NCBI GenBank assembly: GCA_039045975.1
Contig: JBCCJA010000069.1
Location: 1 to 17,197 of the forward strand
Origin: JBCCJA01 sp039045975
GTDB lineage: Bacteria; Planctomycetota; Planctomycetia; Planctomycetales; Planctomycetaceae
Direction: 5' to 3'
DNA length: 17,197 nt
Shown: positions 1 to 7,704 of the stretch, one piece after another
Numbering within the stretch: position 1 is the stretch's first letter
Layout of the letters: every line of letters begins with the position of its first letter
Made by a program: the position numbers and the translations under genes
The notes under the pieces: generated by a model
Seen by the model: the letters and a program-made list of their open reading frames with translations, nothing else
What the model was told of the DNA's origin: nothing
Databases searched by the model: none

Positions 1-127
1 GCCTGACGACGCTGCCGCCGTGGGTACGCCGGTTCCGCCGCGTAAGGCCGTTCGTGACGGCCAAACTCGCGATCTTCCACACCGCCTCACTCACGACCGA
101 CATCGCTTAATGCAAAATCCTCGTCAC
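1..127. repeat. Left arm of perfect 127-base inverted repeat
   Basis: Every base from 1 to 127 is the reverse complement of 17192 down to 17066; identity stops at 128 (c against an expected g). The arm holds the last 35 codons of an open frame (3-110) plus 17 bases after its TAA. A repeat ending sharply just after a stop codon is what the end of an insertion sequence or another multi-copy element looks like. The length equals a k-mer size widely used in short-read assembly, so the outer limit may be set by the assembler and not by biology. Confidence 0.95.
3..110 (+). CDS. C-terminal fragment of an unidentified protein (5' end outside window)
   Basis: An open frame enters from the left edge and ends at TAA 108-110. 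Its 35 residues run LTTLPPWVRRFRRV... to ...FHTASLTTDIA, a basic stretch followed by a short hydrophobic one. I do not recognise the family. The identical frame occurs in inverted orientation at 17083-17196, so the gene is present at least twice. Multi-copy status and the repeat boundary 17 bases after the stop would fit a transposase at the end of an insertion sequence, but no catalytic motif is inside the window. The frame could also be fortuitous within a non-coding repeat. Confidence 0.35.
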   Translation: MTTLPPWVRRFRRVRPFVTAKLAIFHTASLTTDIA

Positions 128-143
128 CGCTCGGGCTTTGACT

Positions 144-521
144 TTAATCTCGTAAAAGAGCCCGGCGTCGGCGGCGGCGGTGGGACCAGTACATGAAGCG
201 GTCGCCGTCTTCGGACTCGCCGAACAGCGATCCCGACAGCAGCCGGTAGAAGAACAGGATCAGGAACGCGCCGGCGGTCCCGACAGCGAAACCGAGCGGG
301 CTGATCGGAGTCACCTGGGCCCCGTCGTAGAAGAACATCAGCGTCCCGCAGCCGATCACGCTGCCGGCGATGCCCATCATGAACGTGCCGATCGACCCGC
401 CCGGGTCTTTGCCCGGCATGATCGCCTTCGCGGCGAGGCCGACGAGCGTACCGAAGCCGACCCACAGCAGCAGTTGGGTCGCGGCTTCGTCGATCGCTTG
501 GCGAAACTCGGGCGAGATCAT
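144..521 (-). CDS. GlsB/YeaQ/YmgE-family small membrane protein
   Basis: A 125-residue protein with three predicted membrane segments at about 14-33, 42-65 and 74-95. The family signature is clear: GLAAKAIMPGKDPGG followed by GTFMMGIAGSVIG (residues 28-57), the glycine-rich pattern of transglycosylase-associated (GlsB/YeaQ) proteins. These are small inner-membrane proteins linked to stress responses in several bacteria; the molecular activity is not established. At 125 residues it is longer than the usual 80-90, owing to an N-terminal helix and a tail ending in six arginines (115-120) coded by a CGC-type run. I chose the ATG at 519-521 because the family similarity begins just after it; the frame stays open upstream to 875 but only as arginine/proline-rich shadow. 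No clear Shine-Dalgarno is visible. It is transcribed divergently from comEC, 62 bases away. Confidence 0.85.
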   Translation of the reverse strand: MISPEFRQAIDEAATQLLLWVGFGTLVGLAAKAIMPGKDPGGSIGTFMMGIAGSVIGCGTLMFFYDGAQVTPISPLGFAVGTAGAFLILFFYRLLSGSLFGESEDGDRFMYWSHRRRRRRALLRD

Positions 522-583
522 CGGCGGGGGGCGTCGCGGGCTGGCGTGTCGATCGGATTCGTCGTCACGATCGGCCGGCCGGC

Positions 584-3073
584 TTGAGGGCGTCGCGGCG
601 GTCACGACCGGGCCGACGCGGGCGACCCGGCCCGACCCCCGAGGCCGACTTGCCCGATCGACCCGCAGACCCGCCGCAGCCTGCCGGACCGGAGACCGAC
701 CCGACGCCGCGACGTCGCCCGGGGCCGGTCCCGCCGGTGGTGCCGGCGGCGGCGGCGTTCGCGGCCGGGGTCGCCGCGAGCCCGTATCTCGGCGTCGGCC
801 TCGCAGCCATTTTGCTAATCGCGGCCGCGACCGCCCGGGCGGTCTGTGCCGGTTCGCCGCGACGCGGTGTCGCACTCGGCACGTTGATTTTGGCTTCGTT
901 GGGTGTCGGTGTCCTGGTCGGCCGTGAGGGCAAAGACGGCTCGTGGGCTGACTTTGTCGCCGACGGCGGCGGGCTGGTCCGCGTCGACGGAGTCGTGACT
1001 TCGCGGCCGCAGGTCGTGCTCCGCGAGCGTCCGTTCGTGCGGGAGGTCGACCGGCTCGGCCGGGTCGAGATCGCCGTCGGCGGGTCGGGCCCCGTGCGGG
1101 TACTCGGCGACGGGCCGTTCGACGGGATCGGGATCGGCGACCGCGTGCGGGTCACCGGCCGCCTGCTGCCGCCTCGTCGCGTGACGAATCCGGGACAGCG
1201 GACGTGGCCCGGCGACGGGCCGGCCGTCGCGGTCGGGTCGCCCGAAAACGTGCGGCTGGTGAGGCCGGGCGGGTCGTCGCTCGCGAGGTTCCGGGCCGGG
1301 CTTGCCGCACGCGTCTCGGCCAGTTTTCACAGGCATCTGACGGAGCGGCACGCGGCGGTGGCGGACGCGTTGCTGCTCGGGCGGCGGGACGGGATCACGC
1401 GTGAGCTACGCGACGGGCTCGTCGGCCTCGGGGCGGTGCATCTGATTTCGATCTCGGGGCTGCACCTCGGACTGTTGGCTTGGGCCGTGCGGCGTTTGGG
1501 ACGGGCGTGCGGCTGCGGGCCGGTGACGCAGTGCTGGCTTCCCGCGGCGGTCGTCGTGGCTTACGCGGGACTGATCGACGGCCGTCCGCCCGCAACGCGG
1601 GCGGCGGTCGCGGTCTGCGTGTGGACCTTCGTGGCGCTGTCGGGGCGAGCAACGACGGTCGCGGCGACGCTCGCGGTCGCCGCGGTCGCGATCTTGTGGG
1701 TCGAACCGGGAGCGATCGGCGACATCGGGGCGCAGCTGTCGTTCCTGGCGATCCTCGGCGTGACGCTGCCGGCGCGGGCGGGCTTGTGGGGCGGCCGCGG
1801 GATCGAGGAGACGCCGCCGGCGTGGCCGGTCCGGGCCGTCCGCCACGTCGGGCAAGTATTCGCGGCCGGCTGCACGGCGTTCGCGGCGACGGCGCCGTTG
1901 GTGGCGTTGCGGATCGGGATCGTCGCGCCGGCCGGCCCGGTCGCGGGTTTGCTGTTGCTGCCGCCCGTCGTGCTGCTCCTCGCGGTCGGTTTCGCGTGGG
2001 TCGCCGCCGCGGCCGTCGGGTTGGACGAGATCCCGTTCGTCGGGGCGGCGTTCGGCGGGCTGTTCACGGCGTCGGCTTCGTTGTTCGAGTTGCTGATGGC
2101 GGCGATGGGGCCGCTGGCGTCTTCGGCGGTCGCCGTCCCCGTGGCGGGCGCGGCGTGGACCTTGGCGGCGTTGACGGTCGTCGTGGCGACGTATTGGTCG
2201 GCGACGCGACTCGGTCCTCGGCGGGTCGTGGGTCTGATGGTCGTCGCGGGCGGTGTGGCGGCGGTGCCGCACGTCGTCGGCGTCGGCCCGCCCGGGCTGC
2301 GGGTCACGTTCCTCGACGTCGGTCACGGCGGGGCGACGTTGATCGAGCGGCCCGACGGGCGGGCGGTCCTGTTCGATTGCGGCTCCCTCGGTGACGGCAG
2401 CCGGGCCGCGCGGGCGGTCGGTGACGCGCTGCGGGCCCGCGGGCTGGCCGGTCTCGACGCCGTCGTGATCTCGCACCCCGACGCCGACCACGACAACGGG
2501 CTGACGGCGGTGCTGAAGCGGCACGGCGTCTCTTCGGTCGTGACGACCCGTCGGTTCTTGCGATCGGCCGAACCGGTGTCGATCGGGACGCGGGCGGCGG
2601 TCGCGACGGCCGGCGTGCCGATCACGTTCGCCGCGGCGGGAGACGAACTCGACTTCGGGGCCGGGGTCACGGCCCGCGTGCTCGCTCCCGGCGAAGAAGA
2701 ATCCTCCGCGGAGGACCGCCGGGAGGTCGCCGACAACGAGACTTCACTGGTGCTCGCCGTCACCTACGCCGGACGCACCGTGGTGCTGACCGGCGACATC
2801 GAGGGCGAGCCGCTTACCGAAATGCTCGGGCGGACCGGGCCGCTCGACTGCGAGGTCCTTGCGGCCCCGCATCACGGCAGCCCGAACGTCGAAACGGGGC
2901 CGCTGTTGGCGGCGTACTCGCCGAGAATCGTGGTCGTCTCGGCAGGCTCGCGACTCGCTCGCGAGACGGTCGAGGCCGCGTACGGCGACGCCGCCCCGCT
3001 GTGGACGCAGGACGGTGCGGTGACGGTCACGGTCGACCCGGAGGGCCGGGTCGATGTCTCACGCGGCCCGTGA
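584..3073 (+). CDS. comEC: ComEC/Rec2-family DNA internalisation membrane protein
   Basis: An 829-residue protein with the full ComEC plan: hydrophobic N-terminal segments (about 52-112), a small soluble DUF4131/OB-like region, the multi-pass Competence domain (about 240-550), and a C-terminal metallo-beta-lactamase-like domain (about 572-829). The Competence signature HLISISGLHLGLL starts at H286. The hydrolase-like domain opens with FLDVGHG and keeps SHPDADH (H631, D633, D635, H636), GD738 and HH763-764, so the metal site looks intact. ComEC proteins carry single-stranded DNA across the inner membrane during transformation, and the lactamase-like domain is thought to degrade the other strand. 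The start is uncertain: TTG at 584 gives an arginine/proline-rich leader, and GTG codons at 737 and 740, just before the first hydrophobic segment, are realistic alternatives. It lies 256 bases upstream of dnaG on the same strand. Confidence 0.93.
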   Translation: MRASRRSRPGRRGRPGPTPEADLPDRPADPPQPAGPETDPTPRRRPGPVPPVVPAAAAFAAGVAASPYLGVGLAAILLIAAATARAVCAGSPRRGVALGTLILASLGVGVLVGREGKDGSWADFVADGGGLVRVDGVVTSRPQVVLRERPFVREVDRLGRVEIAVGGSGPVRVLGDGPFDGIGIGDRVRVTGRLLPPRRVTNPGQRTWPGDGPAVAVGSPENVRLVRPGGSSLARFRAGLAARVSASFHRHLTERHAAVADALLLGRRDGITRELRDGLVGLGAVHLISISGLHLGLLAWAVRRLGRACGCGPVTQCWLPAAVVVAYAGLIDGRPPATRAAVAVCVWTFVALSGRATTVAATLAVAAVAILWVEPGAIGDIGAQLSFLAILGVTLPARAGLWGGRGIEETPPAWPVRAVRHVGQVFAAGCTAFAATAPLVALRIGIVAPAGPVAGLLLLPPVVLLLAVGFAWVAAAAVGLDEIPFVGAAFGGLFTASASLFELLMAAMGPLASSAVAVPVAGAAWTLAALTVVVATYWSATRLGPRRVVGLMVVAGGVAAVPHVVGVGPPGLRVTFLDVGHGGATLIERPDGRAVLFDCGSLGDGSRAARAVGDALRARGLAGLDAVVISHPDADHDNGLTAVLKRHGVSSVVTTRRFLRSAEPVSIGTRAAVATAGVPITFAAAGDELDFGAGVTARVLAPGEEESSAEDRREVADNETSLVLAVTYAGRTVVLTGDIEGEPLTEMLGRTGPLDCEVLAAPHHGSPNVETGPLLAAYSPRIVVVSAGSRLARETVEAAYGDAAPLWTQDGAVTVTVDPEGRVDVSRGP

Positions 3074-3134
3074 TCGGCGACAGACTTGAACCCGATCGGT
3101 CCGCCCGGCCCGAAACCCGGGACCGGGGGACGGA

Positions 3135-3152
3135 CGCCCGCGTGGGCGGGCG
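3135..3152 (+). terminator. GC-rich hairpin after comEC
   Basis: A perfect seven-base stem (CGCCCGC / GCGGGCG) with loop GTGG lies 62 bases after the comEC stop codon. No T-run follows, so it is not a classical rho-independent terminator. In DNA this GC-rich such stems also arise by chance. It could mark the end of the comEC transcript or simply slow polymerase. Confidence 0.25.
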
Positions 3153-3254
3153 GCGTCGGGTCGGGCCGGTCGGGCAAACGGCGTCGACGTCGGCGGTCGC
3201 GGCCGTCCTGCCGTCGGCCGGGCGGGCAAACCGTCTTCCGCCGGACGCCGCCGC

Positions 3255-3283
3255 TTGACCGGCCGTCATTCGCGGGGAACAGT
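3255..3283 (+). promoter_or_regulatory. Weak candidate promoter upstream of dnaG
   Basis: TTGACC (3255-3260) matches the -35 consensus at five of six bases. It is followed after 17 bases by AACAGT (3278-3283), which matches the -10 consensus at only three. It sits in the slightly AT-richer end of the comEC-dnaG gap, 47 bases before the GTG start. Spacing and place are right but the -10 is poor. Confidence 0.22.
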
Positions 3284-3329
3284 TGTCGTATTGGGGAGCT
3301 CGGCGACGCAGGCTTAGACGGGTCGCGTC

Positions 3330-5297
3330 GTGTCGCGTGTGGGATCGTTCGTGTCGGACGCACTCGATCAATTTAAAGAGACGGTCCGGTCACGCAGCGA
3401 CATCGTCGCGGTGATCTCCGAGTCGGTCGCGTTGACGCCGCGTCGCGGCGGCCGCGAGTACGTCGGCCTCTGCCCGTTCCACGACGACCGCAACCCGTCG
3501 ATGATGGTCTATCCCGACCGTCAGAGCTTCAAGTGCTGGTCCTGCGGTGCGGGCGGCGACGTATTCGGCTTCGTGATGAATCACGACGGGCTCGATTTCC
3601 CGCGGGCCCTCGAACAGCTCGCCGAGCGGGCCGGGCTGGAAGTGCCGAAGCGGTCCCGCCACCGCCGCGGGCCCTCCAAAGAAGACCGCGACCGTCGCTA
3701 TGAACTGCTCGAGTGGGTCCAGGCCGAGCTGCACAACTTCCTGCTGACGGCCCGCGAGGCCGACGTCGCCCGGGAGTACCTCAAGAGCCGCGGCGTGACG
3801 TCCGAGTGGGCCAAGACGTTCAAGCTGGGCTATCACCCCGGGGGCCGCGACTGGCTCGCGCGACGGACGGCAGCCCGCGGCACGTTCCGGCCCGAAGACC
3901 TCTATGCCGCCGGAATCGCGAAGGAGTTCTCCGGCCGGCCGAGTGACGAACTGCTGTTCCAAGGCCGGCTCGTCTTCCCGATCCGGGACGAGCGGGGCCG
4001 GGCCGTCGCGTTCGGCGGCCGCGTCATCCCGGGCGTCGAGTACCCGACCTGGGGCGACCGCAAATACGTCAACAGCGGCGACAACCCGCTGTTCCCGAAG
4101 AGCCGCACGCTGTACGGGCTCGACCTCGCGAAGGCGGCAATCCGTCGGCCCGACCCGCACCGCATCGCGGTCGTGATGGAGGGTTTCACCGACGTGATCG
4201 CGGCCCACCAGGCGGGCGTGACGAACGCCGTCGCGCCGCTCGGCACGGCGATGACCGACGAGCACGTGACCCTGCTGAAGCGGTTCGCCGAGCGGATCGT
4301 GCTCGTCTTCGACGGTGACCAGGCCGGCCGGGCCGCCGCGGGCCGGGCCGTCGAGAAGGTGCTCGCCGCCGACGTCGACGTCCGCGTGTTGACGCTACCC
4401 GACGGGGCCGACCCGGCCGACTTCCTCGGCACACGCGGCGGCGACGAATTCCGCCGGCTGATCGAAGCCGCGCCTGACGCGGTCGCGTTCCAGGTCGACG
4501 ACAGCCTCGGCCGTCACGACGCGACGACGCCGACCGGCCGACAGAACACGGCCGACGAAGTGCTCTCGACGCTCGCGGCGTCCCGGCCCGACCGTCGACG
4601 CGTCGACGCCGTCCTCGCGACGCTGGCCGACCGGCTGCTCATGAATGAGGCGGCACTGCGTGAACGTCTGTCAGAGTTGAGATCCCGATCCGGCGGTCTA
4701 AACCGGGGTGTTGTGAGTCACAACACGGCGGAGCCGACCCATGACACCGACGCCCTGCCCGTCGGCCGAGACGACGATCCTTTGGAGCGAGAAGTCCTCG
4801 CCTCCGCGATGCACTTCCCGGCCCTGTTCGATCGGCTCCGCGGCGAGGTCGGGCCGGACGATTTTCGGCCCGGTCCGCTCCGCGGTTTGTTCGAACAGAT
4901 GATCGACGTCGCCGAAATCGAAGGCCCTCCGGCATACGAACTGCTTATCAGTCAACTCGACTCGCGCTGGTCGAACCTGTTGGTCTCGATTGACGTCGAA
5001 GCCCGAGAGAAGAGACTTTCCGTTCACGCAACGAATACCGATACCGGGGGCGAGGACGCCCCCGCAGCTGACGACCGGGACCGTACGGAGACGGCCGGTG
5101 AATTGCCCTCAGATCTCGGACGTGCGGTCGCGGCCCTCCGGCGACGTCGTCAACGGGATCTGTTCGAGCGATCCAAAGGGCAGATCGCAGAGAAACGTGT
5201 CGCCGACGGCGACGTGCTCGACGAGCGGATGAAGGACCTCCTCCGCCGGGCCGACTCGATCCGCCGAGACCGCGATGACGCCGCGGTCAACGCCTGA
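3330..5297 (+). CDS. dnaG: DNA primase DnaG
   Basis: A 655-residue primase that makes RNA primers at the replication fork. The N-terminal zinc-binding domain shows C48, H51, C69 and C72 (CPFH ... CWSC). The RNA-polymerase-like catalytic core follows, with KYVNSGDNPLF and the Toprim signatures MEGFTD (E284) and DGDQAG (D328, D330), all intact. The C-terminal part from about 485 (DPLEREVLASAMHFP) resembles the DnaB-helicase-binding domain. The stretch around 448-480 is a low-complexity linker and carries a 19-base DNA palindrome. The start is GTG at 3330; a second in-frame GTG at 3339 is possible, and neither has a strong Shine-Dalgarno. Length is normal for the family (about 580-660). rpoD follows after 88 bases, the classic dnaG-rpoD neighbourhood, so co-transcription is likely. 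Confidence 0.97.
   Translation: MSRVGSFVSDALDQFKETVRSRSDIVAVISESVALTPRRGGREYVGLCPFHDDRNPSMMVYPDRQSFKCWSCGAGGDVFGFVMNHDGLDFPRALEQLAERAGLEVPKRSRHRRGPSKEDRDRRYELLEWVQAELHNFLLTAREADVAREYLKSRGVTSEWAKTFKLGYHPGGRDWLARRTAARGTFRPEDLYAAGIAKEFSGRPSDELLFQGRLVFPIRDERGRAVAFGGRVIPGVEYPTWGDRKYVNSGDNPLFPKSRTLYGLDLAKAAIRRPDPHRIAVVMEGFTDVIAAHQAGVTNAVAPLGTAMTDEHVTLLKRFAERIVLVFDGDQAGRAAAGRAVEKVLAADVDVRVLTLPDGADPADFLGTRGGDEFRRLIEAAPDAVAFQVDDSLGRHDATTPTGRQNTADEVLSTLAASRPDRRRVDAVLATLADRLLMNEAALRERLSELRSRSGGLNRGVVSHNTAEPTHDTDALPVGRDDDPLEREVLASAMHFPALFDRLRGEVGPDDFRPGPLRGLFEQMIDVAEIEGPPAYELLISQLDSRWSNLLVSIDVEAREKRLSVHATNTDTGGEDAPAADDRDRTETAGELPSDLGRAVAALRRRRQRDLFERSKGQIAEKRVADGDVLDERMKDLLRRADSIRRDRDDAAVNA
4708..4726. 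repeat. 19-base perfect palindrome inside dnaG
   Basis: Arms GTGTTGTGA (4708-4716) and TCACAACAC (4718-4726) flank a single G at 4717. It lies in the linker between the catalytic core and the helicase-binding domain, where the amino-acid sequence is not constrained. The AT-leaning arms stand out against the GC-rich surroundings and resemble a dimeric repressor or activator site, but no binding protein can be named from sequence. Confidence 0.5.
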
Positions 5298-5385
5298 CGA
5301 ATCGCTGCCGAAGCCTGACGACACGGACGCCGGCCCGCAGCCGGCCGCCCTCCTCCCGCCATAAGTTTTATTGGGGATCTGCCGC

Positions 5386-7068
5386 GTGCACCGTATCGAC
5401 GAAACGCTCGACCGACTCATCGACACCGCCCGGGACCAGGGTTTTTTGACCTACACGCAGGTCAACGCCTACCTCCCCGACGAGGCCGAGAACCCCGAGA
5501 AGCTCGACCTGCTCTTGATGTGTCTGGAGGAACTCGAACTCGAGATTCTCTCGGAACGTGAAGCCGGCGTGCCCGAGCCGAACGTCAAGAAGAAGCCAGC
5601 CCGCAAACCGCGGGACCTCGCCGGCGAAGACGCGACCCGCAAGATCGACGACCCGGTCCGCATGTACCTGACGCAGATGGGCGAGATCCCGCTGCTGACC
5701 CGCGAGGAAGAAATCTCACTGGCGAAGAAGATCGAGGTCACCCGCCGCCGCTTCCGCCGCGCGTTGCTCGAAAGCGACTACGCGATGCAGGCGGCGCTCG
5801 ACGTGTTGAAAAAAGTGCACAATTCGGAACTGCCGTTCGACCGCACGATCAAAGTCAGTATGACCGAGGGGCTCGAGAAGGAGCAGATCCTCGGCCGGAT
5901 GCCGCACAACATTTTGACCGTCGACGCCCTTTACGAGCAGAACGTCGCCGACTTCGCCACGATCAACGACCCCGACACGCCCGAAGAAGTCCGCAAAGCG
6001 ACCTGGCACGACCTGACGGTCCGCCGCCGCAAGATGACGACGCTCGTCGAGGAACTTTCGCTCCGCACCCAGCGGCTGCAGCCCTGCCAGCGGCGGATGG
6101 AGCAGATCTCCTACCGCATGCAGGAGATCGTCACCCGGCTGAAGCGGGTCAAGAACCTGAAGAGCGCGAAGGACGAGCGGGCCAACCTCGAACGCGAACT
6201 CGACGACCTGCGACGGATGACGTTCGAGACGCCCGAGACGCTCAAGGCCCGCGTCCGCCTCGTCGAGAAACGCTTCGCCGCCTATGAGAGGGCGATGCGG
6301 GACCTGTCGGGCGGGAACCTGCGGCTCGTCGTCTCGATCGCGAAGAAGTATCGCAACCGCGGCCTGTCGTTCCTCGACCTGATCCAGGAGGGCAACACCG
6401 GCCTGATGCGGGCGGTCGACAAGTATGAGTACCGCCGCGGCTACAAGTTCTCGACGTACGCGACGTGGTGGATCCGGCAGGCGATCACCCGCGCGATCGC
6501 CGACCAGGCCCGCACGATCCGCATCCCGGTCCACATGATCGAGACGATGTCGAAGCTGCGGAAGGTCGCGAAGGCCCTCCTCCAAGAGAACGGCAAGGAA
6601 CCGACGATCGAGGAGACGGCCGAGCTCGCCGACGTCCCGATCGAAGAGGCCCGCCGGGTCATGAAGATCCACCGCCAGCCGATCTCGCTCGACCGCCCGG
6701 TCGGCGAGTCCGAAGACAGCTACTTCGGCGACTTCATCGAGGATCACTCCAGCGACAGCCCGGTCAACGCCGCCACGCAGGAGATGCTCAAGGACAAGAT
6801 CGACGGCGTCCTCAAGACGCTGACGTATCGCGAGCGGGAGATCATCAAGCTCCGCTACGGCCTCGGCGACGGCTACACCTACACCCTGGAAGAGGTCGGC
6901 CGGATCTTTAAGGTCACGCGGGAGCGGGTCCGCCAGATCGAGGCGAAAGCCGTCCGCAAGCTGCAGCACCCTGTCCGCAGCCGACAACTCAAGGGCTTCC
7001 TCGACGACCTGGCGGAGTTGACCGCCGCCGAAGGGGGCGACGGGGCCGGCGTCGTGGTCGAGGAGTAA
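5386..7068 (+). CDS. rpoD: Primary (housekeeping) sigma-70 factor RpoD
   Basis: A 560-residue group-1 sigma factor that directs RNA polymerase to housekeeping promoters. Region 1.1-like sequence occupies about residues 3-60 (ETLDRLID ... TYTQVNAYLPDE). Region 1.2 follows at 86-117 (DDPVRMYLTQMGEIPLL), then a non-conserved insert. Region 2 starts near 308 (SGGNLRLVVSIAKKY) with the -10-melting helix RGYKFSTYATWWIRQAI (351-367). Region 3 follows, then region 4 with the -35 helix-turn-helix TLEEVGRIFKVTRERVRQIE (500-519). A complete region 1.1 argues for the primary factor over an alternative one. I chose GTG at 5386 because GGGGA lies eight bases before it; TTG at 5371 would add five residues. 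It follows dnaG by 88 bases and is closed by a strong hairpin at 7080-7113. Confidence 0.97.
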   Translation: MHRIDETLDRLIDTARDQGFLTYTQVNAYLPDEAENPEKLDLLLMCLEELELEILSEREAGVPEPNVKKKPARKPRDLAGEDATRKIDDPVRMYLTQMGEIPLLTREEEISLAKKIEVTRRRFRRALLESDYAMQAALDVLKKVHNSELPFDRTIKVSMTEGLEKEQILGRMPHNILTVDALYEQNVADFATINDPDTPEEVRKATWHDLTVRRRKMTTLVEELSLRTQRLQPCQRRMEQISYRMQEIVTRLKRVKNLKSAKDERANLERELDDLRRMTFETPETLKARVRLVEKRFAAYERAMRDLSGGNLRLVVSIAKKYRNRGLSFLDLIQEGNTGLMRAVDKYEYRRGYKFSTYATWWIRQAITRAIADQARTIRIPVHMIETMSKLRKVAKALLQENGKEPTIEETAELADVPIEEARRVMKIHRQPISLDRPVGESEDSYFGDFIEDHSSDSPVNAATQEMLKDKIDGVLKTLTYREREIIKLRYGLGDGYTYTLEEVGRIFKVTRERVRQIEAKAVRKLQHPVRSRQLKGFLDDLAELTAAEGGDGAGVVVEE

Positions 7069-7079
7069 TTCGTCGAAGC

Positions 7080-7113
7080 GAGCCGGGACGCCTCCTTCGG
7101 TGTCTCGGCTCTT
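7080..7113 (+). terminator. Rho-independent terminator after rpoD
   Basis: A 13-pair stem, GAGCCGGGACGCC (7080-7092) with GGTGTCTCGGCTC (7099-7111), closes on a six-base loop TCCTTC; two of the pairs are G-U. A short T tract follows (TT, then ATA). It begins 11 bases after the rpoD stop codon, so it most likely ends the dnaG-rpoD transcript. Confidence 0.8.
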
Positions 7114-7137
7114 ATACGGCCAACTTCGCGGTGTATT

Positions 7138-7172
7138 AAAGCTTGACATGCGGCTTTCGCCGCAAGGCTGAA
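7138..7172 (-). terminator. Candidate terminator after the lipoprotein gene
   Basis: On the minus strand, just past the lipoprotein stop, TGCGGC and GCCGCA form a perfect six-base stem around a GAAA tetraloop (7149-7164). Outer bases AGC/GCT and CTT/AAG can extend it with bulges. A modest T-rich run (TTTAATA) follows. It is weaker than the neighbouring hairpins. Confidence 0.35.
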
Positions 7173-7178
7173 GTCGGA

Positions 7179-7610
7179 TCAATACAGGTCATCTTCGTCG
7201 GTCGGGATCGGCCCCGACTCGACGTCAAAATCGGCTGAGTCGGTGCCGCCTTCCGGCACGATAAATTCCAGCTTGTTGTTGGAAGCCGGGATGTACGGGC
7301 CCGCATAGTCTTCCATCATGCTGACCACGACAAACTGCGGGCCGGGGAACACGCCCGGTTGGTTGGCCCGGGTCCTCAACCTGTAACTTCCATCAGAGTC
7401 GGTCACGCCGAACGACGGAGTACCCGACACCGCATTTCCTTCTTCGCCACGTGGCTTGAACATCAATTGCAAGCCGGCGACAGGCTGGCCGTCGACCGTC
7501 AGTCGGCCGGAGACCGGGGCGAAGCCGTCAACCGTCGAGTTACAGCCCGCGGTCAAGAACAGGGCTAGTGACAAAGCCGTTAGGCTAAACAGCGTGCGGG
7601 AAAGCTTCAC
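7179..7610 (-). CDS. Small lipoprotein with carboxypeptidase-regulatory-like fold
   Basis: A 143-residue secreted lipoprotein. Residues 1-22 form a signal peptide ending in the lipobox LTAGC, with C23 as the lipidated cysteine. The rest resembles the transthyretin-like carboxypeptidase-regulatory domain common in planctomycetes: VSGRLTVDGQPVAGLQLMF (33-51) opens the beta sandwich and TDSDGSYRL (70-78) is the typical GxY turn. No enzymatic residues are apparent; a structural or binding role at the cell envelope is likely. The start is GTG at 7608-7610 with GAGG seven bases upstream. It sits directly downstream of the DUF1559 gene on the same strand, the pairing seen many times over in planctomycete genomes, with a terminator hairpin between the two. 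The acidic C-terminus ends PTDEDDLY. Confidence 0.88.
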   Translation of the reverse strand: MKLSRTLFSLTALSLALFLTAGCNSTVDGFAPVSGRLTVDGQPVAGLQLMFKPRGEEGNAVSGTPSFGVTDSDGSYRLRTRANQPGVFPGPQFVVVSMMEDYAGPYIPASNNKLEFIVPEGGTDSADFDVESGPIPTDEDDLY

Positions 7611-7646
7611 CGGGCTACCTCAATCACAAAAAACCTCTGAATAGAT

Positions 7647-7678
7647 AAAAAGCCGGAGCCACAACACGTGGCTCCGGC
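7647..7678 (-). terminator. Strong terminator/attenuator between the DUF1559 and lipoprotein genes
   Basis: A perfect 11-base stem (GCCGGAGCCAC 7652-7662 with GTGGCTCCGGC 7668-7678) has a five-base loop and, on the minus strand, a run of five Ts right after it (7651-7647). It lies 26 bases after the DUF1559 stop and before the lipoprotein start. It should end most transcripts after the pseudopilin gene and let only a fraction read through. Confidence 0.88.
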
Positions 7679-7704
7679 GCAAGCTCAAGCAGCGATCCGT
7701 GCGA

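Noticed and set aside
1406..2524. 372-residue minus-strand frame opposite comEC
   Set aside because: It is an Arg/Asp/Gln-rich shadow caused by high GC at third codon positions; comEC motifs on the plus strand are unambiguous.
5716..7182. 488-residue minus-strand frame opposite rpoD
   Set aside because: Entirely overlaps rpoD and reads as a Leu/Arg/Asp/Val-rich mirror translation without family motifs.
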